Source: Hyphochytrium catenoides
Lineage: Eukaryota; Sar; Hyphochytriomycetes; Hyphochytriales; Hyphochytriaceae
Length of the DNA stretch: 64,000 bases
Assembly (NCBI GenBank): GCA_900088475.1
Contig: FLMG01003251.1
Location: forward strand, 70,762 to 134,761
Reading direction: 5' to 3'
This document shows, piece by piece, positions 36,049-47,500 of the stretch; within the stretch, counting starts at the first letter, position 1, and each line of letters starts with the position of its first letter. The notes below the pieces were generated by a model that was given only the letters and a program-made list of their open reading frames with translations, ran no database searches and had not been told where the DNA came from. Position numbers and translations under genes: made by a program.

Positions 36049-38584
36049 ATGCCGGAGATAGACCTTGCTCGGCATATTGCCTATTTCCGACGTCATCTTG
36101 AGACCCTTCCCGACGTCTATGTTAGCCTTGATACTAGCAGAGCCATGGCGGTGCGTTCGCGCTCAGACAGCCTTTCCTATTCCGTGCTCCTCAGTCAAAC
36201 TCAGTTAATATCACTTCGGCTATCCGCTCCGACGCTTCTTATCTTACTCGTTCGCAAACGCGTTCTATGTTGTCGAGGTTCGCTGTATCACAGTCCTCAG
36301 CGTCCCGGGACAAGCTGACTCGGTGCTCTCACCTTGCTTGTTGGTTCTCTTTTCTTTTGTTGACAACTAACTTGTCATCGAGTCGACTCGTTCACTGACT
36401 AACTCTGTCTGCTTCTATGTGGGAGTATAGCTCCAATTCAGCGTCTCTGGCCTGAGTATGCTAAATGCGCTGGATGAAATAAACAGAGAGGCAGTCCTTA
36501 ACTGGGTTTACTCCCAATTCATAGTTACCGAGCGCGAAGGTACAGCTCCCTTAGACCAAAACTGAAAATGAACTCTAGGAACAGAGGCAAATGGAGAGGA
36601 AATTGACGTAGGTCACAGTAGACATAAGCTGGTTAAAGCCTCAAGGTGGGCAGATGGGCACCGAAGCAGCGGCTCGCACCATGGCTCCATAGAGTAGAAA
36701 GAGCGAGGAGAAGCTATAGCCGTTTGAAGCCTGACCCGTATTCCTCATCTTTCCATCGTTGACGACAATTTTCATAGCCGAAGGGATGACTTTGAGGTGC
36801 GCGGGATTTGTGGGCGGATCGTATCTTGGACTTCCATTCAATAAGACAGCTCTCAGGAGGTTAGCTCGCCGTTTGCCTTTTGTTCACCTCATTCGTCCAG
36901 TCCTTGCTACAATCTCATACAATGGGGTCGTTCTAATCTTCTTCCTCAGCCTCCAGTCTATAATACTTTATGAACGCTCTTTAGCCACGATTGTTCTTTC
37001 TAGTCCTATGTTCGCTACACTCTACGCATGCCTCTTAAAGAAGTCTTGTATGGCTCGTTGCCTAACTGAATCTTTCTTGGCAATCGTTCCAAAGGGACGT
37101 GAAAGGGCTACCAGGCAGGTCTGCCCATATAACCGCGACTTATACCTTACTCTGTGTGCTGCGGGCTTTGGGAGAGTCTTTTGACAAGCTGGATAAAGAG
37201 GCAATCATCAACTCCCTCGCAAGCTTACAGACAGAGGATGGCAGGTATTGTCAGATGAGCGAGAGAGGGGCCTACTACGCAGGCGAGTACACTAAAGTAC
37301 CAGATAAAGGAGAACGGCCACAGTAATTTAGGATAGAGGTCGCAGGAAAGGAGCAGCTGACAGTAGCTAGGAGTGGGGTGAAGAACTCATTGACAACCGT
37401 GATAGTTGGCTCTACTTCATTGGAGGGATGCATCGACACTGGGATGACGCGAGTTGCTGCAACACGATCGTCAGCTTACGAAGACAAACAGCTTTTCTGC
37501 CACTTTCGAGGGAAGTGAAAACGATATGAGGTTCCTCTACTGTGCGTGCGCCATCTCCACGATGCTGGGTGACTGGAGGGGGGTAGATAAGGACAAAGCT
37601 GTACAGTACATCAAGACATGCATAGTAAGGAATCCTCTAGCTTTTCTGTCCGTTTCCTATTGAGTTTTGCGTTGCATGTTTCTCCGCCCCGTTCAGCTCT
37701 CAACTACTTGCTACATAAACTGTCACTGTTCCGTGTCTGCTTTGTCAACCTTCTCCGCTATACCGTGATTCCACCGCCAGACGTTCAGTCTCTCCCTAAG
37801 TCTTATTTTCTTTCATGCCCTCCGCAGACTTATGAGGAGGGGATAGGCATGAGACCAAACCAGGAAGCACATGGTTCGTAACATTACTCAAGCTGGGTTA
37901 TACATTTCTCTTTCGGCTGCTTTTCTTAACCTCCCCCCCATCTCGTTGGTCTCCGAAGTTGACATACTTTGTAGGAGGGTCCACCTACTGTGCAATTGCC
38001 TCCCTGGCACTTATGAACCGCCTGGACGCCATCCCTGATAAGATGAACCTTGTCCGATGGCTCACCTTGAAACAGGTACACCAGTTACTGGAATCTCTAG
38101 ATATTTGGGGGCAGCAGGAAGGAAAGGGAGATTGTAGATAAGCAATGGAAATCCGGCGGCACATGGTCTCAGTGTAGTACAGCGACTTGTCCACTAGCGA
38201 GGCATAACGAAGCCCCTTGGGATTTGAGAATCCGTCTCCCAAATTTATCACTCGACTCACTTCACTGCTTTCTCCGTCTCCCAATTTTGACCATAGGGCG
38301 ATGGCTTCTGTGGCCGTACAAACAAGGATTCGGACACGTGCTACTCTTTTTGGATTGGTTGTACTCTTAAAATCTTAGGCTGTTTGGACATGATAGACAG
38401 CTCTGCTGTCTCTAATTTTGTACTGCGGTGCCAGTTCAAAGCTGGCGGCTTCAGCAAGGAAGAAGAAGGCTATCCGGACATCCTTCACTCCTTCTTTTCC
38501 GTCTGCTGGCTGGGACTTGTAGGGACAGAAGGAGTGGGACCATTGGACCCTTGTCTAGGAATGCGGGCACTGGAACTGAAGTAA
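36049..38584 (+). CDS. PGGT1B: Protein geranylgeranyltransferase type I, beta subunit
   Basis: This subunit, with the shared alpha subunit, attaches geranylgeranyl to CaaX proteins such as Rho-type GTPases. The ATG at 36049 (MPEIDLARHIAYFRRHLETL) matches the family start; upstream frame extends only from a TTG. Successive exons read LQFSVSGLSMLNALDEINRE, CAGFVGGSYLGLPFNKTA, HITATYTLLCVLRALGESFD, SATFEGSENDMRFLYCACA, TYEEGIGMRPNQEAHGGSTY and CAIASLALMNRLDAIPDKMN, all matching alpha-alpha barrel repeats. Zinc ligands are visible in DSDTCYSFWIG (Asp and Cys) and YPDILHSFFSVCWLGL (His). There are about eight exons in phase, and a TAA at 38582-38584. The GSENDMRF and SSYLG-like motifs favour GGTase-I over farnesyltransferase beta. 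Confidence 0.94.
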
Positions 38585-38803
38585 GGTCTTCCCAGTAAGA
38601 CCCATTTTCCCCCGAGAATTCCCTTCGTCCAAGTGCATCGGCGGACGTCCCCGGCTCCATTGTTAACTAGAGAGAACGAGGTGGGCTGGCACGGCACGTT
38701 TCAACTGCGTCCACTTCACTGATGTCTCGCGGCAAAGCGCCCAAAAGCGTCGGCAGCTGGAGTGATAGTCAAGGAATGACCGTGTGACCGTAGAGTCTCA
38801 CGC

Positions 38804-40580
38804 CTAAGTGAGTATCTCCACTCCGTCTTCTGTGACAAGGACCGTATGCTCAAATTGGGCGGACCGCTTTCCATCGATAGTCACCGCTGTCCACTCATCT
38901 TCCAAAATGATATGCTGCCGCATAAAAACAGCCCCACAGGAGATATAACGGGAGCAGGAGAAGTGAATAAACCAGCAAGAGGAAAAGCTAGTGTTGATAC
39001 CTTACCTTGGCGCTACCCTCGCACAGCATTGGTTCTATCGTAAACGTCATGCCTAATAAGTGAGAGGCGTGGTGTCAGCCGCCTTACGTTCCCTTGTCTT
39101 ACCTCGTGCCTTCCCTTCACTCTACCTCAATCTTTACTATCGAGACATCGAGCTACCGCTTTCTCTATGGCTCTACTCATCTAAGATTCCTTGCCTCTTC
39201 ACATAGCCCTAGCTCAGCCCCTTTCTTCCGTAAATTTCAAAACTCCTCCATGCCAGTCGATGCAGTCCTCCCTATCCCCTGTCCCTTCTCCTCAGATTTA
39301 CCTGGTCTCATTTCCCCTGGATGACTGTTCCGATAGTGATAAATGTACGGCAACATGTGAAAGTCTCTTCCAATGCCGTGCCCGCAGAACGTCCTGTTAC
39401 TCTGATAGCCGTATGCATCACAAACATCTTCAATCTTCGAGCCAATTGATCGCCATGGGACACCAGGCCCACAGATTGCAATTGCGGAGTCCATCGCCTG
39501 TAGCGCCAAGGCAGCAACTTTAGCGGGAAATATGGTACTACGAATCAAAAAGACAAAAGGGTCCCACGTCTACTGCTCATCCCAAGGGTTTCTCCATTCT
39601 TTGATGTGTGAACTGACTACCAGGCCCATTGCAGGGCATATTAAAAGTGATTGTTGGTAAGTCAGAAAGAAGCTGTACCTCCTTTGAGGCTGTCACAAGA
39701 CGCTTGCCATCCTCGTCCACGTTCCCAACAAGAAAGGTCCGAGAGGTGTCGCCGTGGTATCCCTTGATAAAGACTGATACGTCAATATTCATGATGTCAC
39801 CGTCCTGAAGCTGCCGACTGACGGGCCAAGCAGCGATAGAGAACGCAGATGATCATGACAGAAAGCGTCAGACAAGAAGAGCAGCAAACCTAAGTCAGTA
39901 AATCAATAGACAAGCGACAAATATGCAAGTGGAGTCACATCAACGATCATTGTCCTTCCAAGGCCGTCCTTGGCCCTGCAGGCTATCTTACTATCTTGGC
40001 CCTTTGGCACGAACTTTGGCTAACTAGTTCATTTCCGACCGTCGCTCCTCACATCTTACCTGTCGGGTATGCCGTGGCAAATGACCTCATTTATGGAGGT
40101 ACAGATGGACTTGGGATAGCCAGAGTAGTTCAACGGGGAAGGATAAGCTCCTCTCTTGATCACATACTCGTGCACCAGCCTGTCAATCTCGTCCGTCTGT
40201 CTACCAACTTCTATAAGGCTTTCAGCGTAGTTAAGAACATCCCTTGTTAGGGCTCCTGCTTCTCTCATGCGCTTGATCCCCTCAGAATCATGAACGATGA
40301 TTCGCGATGGAGACTCCGGAACTACGCCAGTCTTTGCATATGGTGGAGGGTCAATGGAGTCTGGGACAGTCCTCTGAGGAGAGACACGACCCAACTCTAC
40401 CCGAGGCCTGTCAAGTAACCAACGTCATCATTGATTTAACAGCGACCAGGATGTTTGCCCACTCAGAAGTATTGAAAAGGACTCAATTGCGAAAGCATTT
40501 GTCTGATGACCTTACCTTACCGCCGAGGAGAATGGCAGTCGCTGACGCCCTACGATCCGCGATAGTAGGCTTCCTTTCAT
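38804..40580 (-). CDS. Methionine aminopeptidase type 1, probably organellar (MAP1D-like)
   Basis: The enzyme removes initiator methionine. The ATG at 40580 opens [20 protein letters not shown], rich in Arg, Ser and Leu without acidic residues, which looks like a mitochondrial or plastid presequence. It splices to a large exon containing [38 protein letters not shown] and VICHGIPD. Metal ligands are complete: Asp in NIDVSVF, Asp in HGDTSRTF, His in [10 protein letters not shown], Glu in [10 protein letters not shown] and Glu in [14 protein letters not shown]. The end GVEILT is the usual type 1 C-terminus. There is no N-terminal zinc finger, unlike cytosolic MAP1. At least six exons are in phase. 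It is convergent with the GGTase gene, 219 bp apart. Confidence 0.93.
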
Positions 40581-41533
40581 TGTCAGGCCCGAATAGAGTT
40601 ACACCTCTTCGCAGAGAGCCCTATCTCTTAAGGCAAACGCAATGGAATGTATGTAGGACGGGAGAGTGCAGACTGACTGCATAAAGGTGATAAAGAAGGG
40701 AAAGCATGAAGAGATCTGAAGCTCAAGGAAGGTTCAATCCCAGACTTTGGGTCCTACACCACTCACGACAATTAGCCGCTAACGACGGTAACTAGCCGCT
40801 AACGACTTGTAGGGTTTGCGAATTGTAAACCAAACTTTCAACTGTCCATTCTAAGTCTTTATACTAGAGAAGGACCTAAAGAGCGAACTGTCTAGGTAGA
40901 AACCGTTTTTGTCCTTTATGTACAAAGAAAGCTAAAGCCTATACAAGAGGATCTGCCATAACACGGCTTTCAGACCCTTGCTAGTTGTGTAGTAGAGATC
41001 CATTCGCAGCTCTGGCAGAGTCTGAAAAGTGAAGATCCGAAGAGCGCGACGTCTGACTTCCTGGGCATCTTTACAGGCATATTCACCCAGAGACAGCGCC
41101 GGACAGTTGTCTTAGCAGCGTCTTCTCTCCCGATGGGCTGTGCGATAGGGCGCATGTGGTGGTAGATCTGCCTTTGGAGAGCTTCACCGGGTCAATGCAT
41201 AGGAAAGCAAGAGCGAGAGGCACTGATTTGTGGAGGAGACGGTGGTTGGGTTTCAACCTATTGCTTTGAGAGGAAGCTAGCGCATACCGGGCTGAAGTCG
41301 TCGATAGAGTGGTGGATAAGATTAAGTGGAATGCTGAGATCTATGAGAAATAAACACAGGAGAAGCAGTGACCCGCACCTCCGGAAGTTGGTAGATCGAT
41401 CGACGCTGTAGAGATTAGGAGCAGTGTGGAAGGAAGCTAGGAATGGTGCTTTAGGCGGGAACAGCTGAGCAAGAATTGCCCCAAATGACTTGCGACTATA
41501 CTTTACATTAGCTTACATATTGCTGATCATTAG
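40581..41533. other. Intergenic 0.95 kb upstream of MetAP
   Basis: The right neighbour also points left, so this stretch holds the MetAP promoter and the 3' end of the coiled-coil gene. A 14-bp motif TAGCCGCTAACGAC occurs twice, at 40773-40786 and 40793-40806, about 200 bp upstream of the MetAP start. Nothing else is seen. Confidence 0.5.
40773..40806. repeat. Direct repeat TAGCCGCTAACGAC, two copies 20 bp apart
   Basis: Two exact 14-bp copies are spaced by 6 bp, 193-226 bp upstream of the MetAP ATG. It could be a paired factor site in the promoter, but only one gene shows it here. Confidence 0.35.
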
Positions 41534-44500
41534 CTAGGGATAGGCCCTTAGATCGCTCAGCATAGAGTCTCTAGATAAATTGACATTTTCTCCTCGAACA
41601 GAAAGGATGTCCGATAGAGATTCCTCCGAGAAGATCGACGCTAGTGTTGCCAGATCATCCGGCTGGAGGAGCTCCTGTTGGTTCCCTCGATTAGGCTCCA
41701 CCTAAGATATGAGAGTTTATAAGTCTAAACTTTGTCGGAGTCGCTGGCCATGTCTCTGCCATTCCCTCTATTTCAAGCTTACCTCCTTCGTCAGCCCTTG
41801 TGAGCCCAAATCGAGCTGAGAACCTATCAGAAGACTGTCCAGGGACCCCTGTAGCAGATGTCAGCATCGTCACTGTGGTTCTTACGGCCTCGACTTCTGG
41901 GCTTTCTTTCCTCTCCCACTTGGCCATCTATGTGCCTCTCACACGCACCTGATTGAGGGATGTCTGAAGGACCCCTGTAATGTTGGAGATGTCTTCAAAG
42001 GGAACAGTTTGCGACAGGTGCTATCACACGGTAACGCATGGCGACGATGGTCAGAGAGCTTAACTATCGTAATCACAGGAGCACAGACCAACAGTTTAAA
42101 GAGGAATAAGCTACAGATTGTCTCGAATGATAGGGATAGCCAGCGATGGCAGATAGTAAGCGGAACCAGCCATGAGCCATTTAGGTTGAAGAGAGAAGGA
42201 CTATGGACAGCTTAGGAAGATAGAATAAGTTTCACAGCGGTCATACTCTTCTACTCTCCCTCCGAGATCGCGATGGCCTTTCACTCTTGGCAGATAGATT
42301 TAAACTCTTCACACTGCCACCGTCCAGTTGGCGCTTGGCTTTCTCAGCCTTAGAGGGAGGATCAATTAGACATCTCTTCGTGAATAATGCAAAAGGCCAT
42401 CAATGAGAATGGTACCCACGGACGAGAGGACAGTGGTGGTCATGCAGAGATAGAATACCTCCTTCGTTTTCTCTTTCAAGGCAGTCCTAAGGAAAACACA
42501 TGTCTCTTTGAGGTCTTGGATGGTCTTATCAGCGCTTGTCTGCCTTTCCAGGAGTTCCTTGGCAACCTGCTGCTCTCTTCTAACTCTCTCTTCCAAACTT
42601 TGAATTGAAGTCTGCCAATGAAGAATAACACATTTAAGAAGGTGATGCCAGTTGATGAAGAACACAAAGCCAGGACTCTATGCGATTGAGGAACAGAAGG
42701 ACCAGGTTCATTGAAGAACTAGAAGAAAAGCTTAGGGAGAGGGGGCCAGGACAAGAAAAAAAGCATCAAAGGCGCCGATTCGTGAAGGTTACATGGAAAA
42801 CCATCGAAGGGAAGAGGACACTGAAGACTGTCGACGGGTAACCTCATGTTCCCGACGGAGTTGCTCTAGCTTCTCGTGTAACTCCACCTGGAGGTATTGA
42901 CATGGTTGGTTGTGGAAGTCGTGGAACTTAGAACGAAGCCGAGCACCAGGAGCGAGTGCGAAAGAGGGAGAACCAGTGTGGAGCGTGTAGCAAAATGGGG
43001 ATATAAGGTTATCGAGGGAGGAACCGTTAAGCAGAAGAGTGAGGCAGAGTCGGAGAGACGCGACGTGTCCAGAAGGATTGACGAGGTGAACGACGAGCAA
43101 TAGGATGGGAGGCGAAGGCGAGCGTACTGACCCTACTGTTAGCACTCTCCTCCATCCTCTCCCGTTCCATCTGGCGAATGGAGGCCTCAAGCTGTCGCTT
43201 TTCTTCCTCCCACTCGCCTTTGAATGTCCTGATTGTGGCGTCTTGCTCGATTTTTGAGAGCTCCGATAGCACTGCAAAGTCCTTACGTGCCTTATCCACC
43301 AGACCTGGCAGCGAGAGGAACAGAAAGTGAGCGCGTGCGCAATAAGAACGGTAACCTTGGTAACCTGACTAGGGCGTTCCTGAGAGCACTGGCATTTGTA
43401 GAGAAAGTAGGACGGCACAGAGCGTAATTGGACAGAGCAGACAAATGCAAGAGCACTTTCCTTTCCAGACCGTTGGTCTCGGCTGGCTTAATTCAAGAGA
43501 GCGAAGCCACCTGAGCCTTTACAGCTTACCTTCGAGATAACTCTTTTCTGCTGCAAGCTCCCGTAACCTGTCATCTTTTTGCGCCCTTTCCTCCTCTGAT
43601 TTCTGCAATGCAGAAGCAAGGTGTGCTTTCTCATCCTTGATGCTTTCAAGAGAGGCCGCAAGTGTTGCCACCTCTTGCTCAAGACTCTGAACAGAGGTTG
43701 ACAGCACCACACGCTCCTCCTCCGCTCGGGCAAGTGTCTCAGCAAGCTTTGAGATCTGGTCTTCCTTACTATTCAGGGACGCAACTAACATGCTCTCTCT
43801 CTCTTTCCTCTCTACGATCTCCTGGTGCAAATGGCTGAGCGTCTCCCGTTCTTCGGCTGTTCGTCTTCTCTCGTCTTCCTCCCTTTTCCTGGCCTCCTCC
43901 AAAGGAATGGCTAGGGCCTCAGCTTCCTTCTTGACGGCCGCCTCGGCATAACTCTTGATAGCCGCAACGAAAATCTCGAGATTCGCTTTGAACTCTGACG
44001 AAGTGCTCATCCTGAGCAAGACATGAAACATAAGGGGCCATAAGAAAGAGGGGACTGACAGTGTTAGCTCTCAGAGCGGTAACCCGAGCTTATGCGTAGA
44101 AAGAAGTGCTTGTGTGGAGGAGTAAAGGATTGGGCCTACCGACACAAGTGGGATCTACATAGAAAGCGCCAAGAGACGCGGATACTAAGGAAGAGGGGCG
44201 ACCCTGCTTACATACGAAATGTAGACCCAATCTTGGAAAGAAATGAGGGTCATCCCAGTGGTCGAAAAATAAAACAAGGCAAGTGGGCGAGCAGTGTGAC
44301 CTTTTTACTATTGGGGGAAGCTCCACCTTGAACTCTGAGGATACAATGGTGGAGAGGGAAACCATGAACCACTCTGAGCGCTCGATTGCTTCGTTTTGGG
44401 CAGAAAGCTCCATGCTCTGTGGACATATGAACGCATGTCAGAAACGCTGGCGAACTAAGAGACCACCTGCCGATCCAGGTAGGACAGGAAAGTAAAGAAA

Positions 44501-47500
44501 GGAAGATTACGTTGTAACGACAGGAGGATGGCTGCGTAGGCCCTGTCTGAGGGCGACCCGAGTCGGAGAAAGAGTTAAATCAGGAAGAAAGGATCGGCTT
44601 TACTACGACCTGGGCTTCAATCTGCTTTCCTCTCTCCTCGCAGAGCTCTTTTTGAAGCTGAAGCTGGCCCTGCAGATGCTTCTTCTCCTCCTCAAGGGCA
44701 GAACACTGTGATTACTCTGTTAGCAGTGCAAGGGCTATAAGACGAAATGCAAGACGTCACCTTTCCATTTAACCGAGAGATATCATCAAGAAGCGTCGAG
44801 GACTTTTCCATACTTTCGAGCAATTTTTTCTGGCGAAAGGGAAGACCTCAGCAGCTGACTTCCGCATCATTGGGCTTCTGTGGCCCAGTTCGTCCCAGAT
44901 CCCTTCTTGGGTCCCTCAGCCAAGAAACTATCGCATACCTGCAATCCTTCTTCCCTCTCTGCAGAGGAAGCGTGAAACGCACCAAGCTGGGTAACCAATT
45001 TCTACGGCAGCCATTAGCCCAAGGAAGGAGACAGAAGAAGGGGAGAACACGGACAGACAGTGAGAAAGACAGTAACTCTAGTGGAATAAGGAGGCGATGC
45101 CATCAAGGGATGAAGAGGGAAGCTCTCTCCTACCTGGATCTCATCTTCCTTCTCAAAGAGCTGTACTTGGCTTCTCTGCAGTATCGAAATAGTGCGAGCG
45201 TTAACCATTGTTGAGACGACAACGGTAAATCGCCTTCTCAGACGCTACCTGAAGTTCCTCTTCGCTCTTCCGCAGGCGCTCCTGAGTTAGCTCAAACTGC
45301 GAAGAAGATGTCAGAAACTGCTATCTGCCACTGTTCTCCGGGGAGACGTAATGCTAATCAAAGGGTCTGAGGTCTACCTACCTCTGTCATTGAGTTCTGT
45401 ATCAAATGCCCGCGAGTGATATTTAGTTCGTGTCAAATGCGCGACAAGGGGATCAAGTTTAAGAACAGTACCTTAACGCTCTCTCTCTGTTCGGCAAGAG
45501 ATTCTTCTAGTGCTTGGACCTTAGGATGGCAAGGTGAGATATCACCTGCCCAGTACTGGCGTTGTTGCCTCGTCCTACACTTACCTCGGCTAACAAATCC
45601 TATGAGTAGCTTTCAGCCAATTGACACACAATTGCACGATAACAATGAAGCTTTGTGGTCTTACCGCGACCGCCTTAGTCTTGGCAGATAGTTCTTCCCG
45701 CGTCCGCTCCAGCTGTACAAGCCGACATGAGCCAGTGTGTAGAAGCAGAACCATGACGGACACAGTTATTTGGGAAGAGGTAGACAGTTCCATCGTGCTC
45801 TATGGCAAATCACACACTCTTGGCGGCGATACCTCTCCAGACATCTCCTGCGGAAAAGAGGAAAGTGGGCTGTAAGGGTGACGTGTAGCCCTCTGTTGCA
45901 CCTGCCATTGTTGCGTCCTAAACGATGACGCCATCGGGCACTTTCCCTTTCTAGTTCTTGCCCTCGATCGCCATATATATCGCTCTTCCAACTGCTACGA
46001 GAAGGTCGTTGCTTCCTCATCCACGCCTTGCGGAACTGTCCCATATGCACGATGCCAAACACTTCTCAAACACATTCTAGACTGTAGTGTGCTATCCTAG
46101 GGAGCCCAGACGCACCTGAAGCTGGTCCTTGTTGGCTTGCACTGTATCAAGCGCCACTTGGAGCTACAGGTAGACACCACCGTCTCGCTTTTTAGTATTC
46201 CATGCACCTTGTCGTCTCACGATCGCTTGCTTCTCTTGTCCCACTTATCCTTGTCCTCGGGCCCTTTTTTCCGAAGCATATATCTCCACCACACCGTTCC
46301 TGATTATGACTATTGACTTTTTTCAGATCTCTCCCTCTCATCGTTTGTCCTTCTCTTTCTCTTTAAAGCTAAAACCAAAAGGCCCTCCTATCACCTCTCA
46401 ACTCTTACCTCGGCTTTAAATGAACGTTGGACTGTCTCACATTGTCCACACAGAATTTCTTCCTCAACCTGTAGGTATCGCACAAGACAGGGACCAAGGC
46501 ATTAATCCCGGAACTTCAAGAAAGGGAAATGCTTCACTTCCTCAATCACCTTCGCAGAAGGATCCCGATTAGCTGTTGCAGTCCCATCTCTTGGCGCGTC
46601 TTGCCTTTCTTGCGCCTTTAGAGCTGCCCGAAGAGCCTCCAAATCCTGCAAATGTATAATCTTGTTCTGCTCTAACTGCTCCTCAAAGCCTTGACGCAAG
46701 GACTGAATCTAAGTGGACTTTTATGAGTGAACATGGTAAAGCCCAGATTGAATAAAGACAGCACGGGATTCGCAAAAGAAACAAGGAAGACCAAAGCGGT
46801 GAAAGACGAGTATTCCGCTGCCCTCTGACGAGGACCCAGAGCTGTTATAGAATCGAATCATAAGCTTAAAGCGTGGACTGGGAGTGCTGCTGGTTGTCGG
46901 CATCCTTCACAGACCTTCCCATCGTATTCCCTCGTCAGCTGCTCATTTTGTACCAGCAGTTGGTCCTTCTCTGCAGACAGAGAAGAGCACTTCTCCTTCC
47001 ATTCTAAAACCAGCTTTTCGCGCTCATCTGCTAGTTTCATGGCTAAGGACGTGATAGGCGGAGGGTTAGATAAAGATCAGCTCTGTTTCCCAATAGAGAA
47101 ATGCTCTTCCTCTCGTCTATGTCACTATTGGCTGCATCCCCTCTCTTTCTTTTGATTCGCCTTGAGATAGCTTCGCTTGTTACCTTCCATGCGTTGATTT
47201 TGTACCTCATGAATTTCTCTGGATGCGTTTTGTGCTCTCTCTTCCCAACACCTTTGCTGGTTCGAGGCGAACTTCAACATCTCGCTTTGTGCTATCTCAA
47301 TCGATGAGCTGGTGCAATGTCAAAGGACAAACGATGGGTAATGAGGTTAGACATCTTATAGAAGTAACAGCCTGGAAAAAGCTAGTCGCCAGGCTACAGA
47401 ACAAGAGTGGAGACCGATGAACGGTGGGAGTGCCACTGACAGAGGGCCGCTAATACACCTTGAAATCAAATCTCTCCGGAGGGGCAGAGACATAAAGCGT

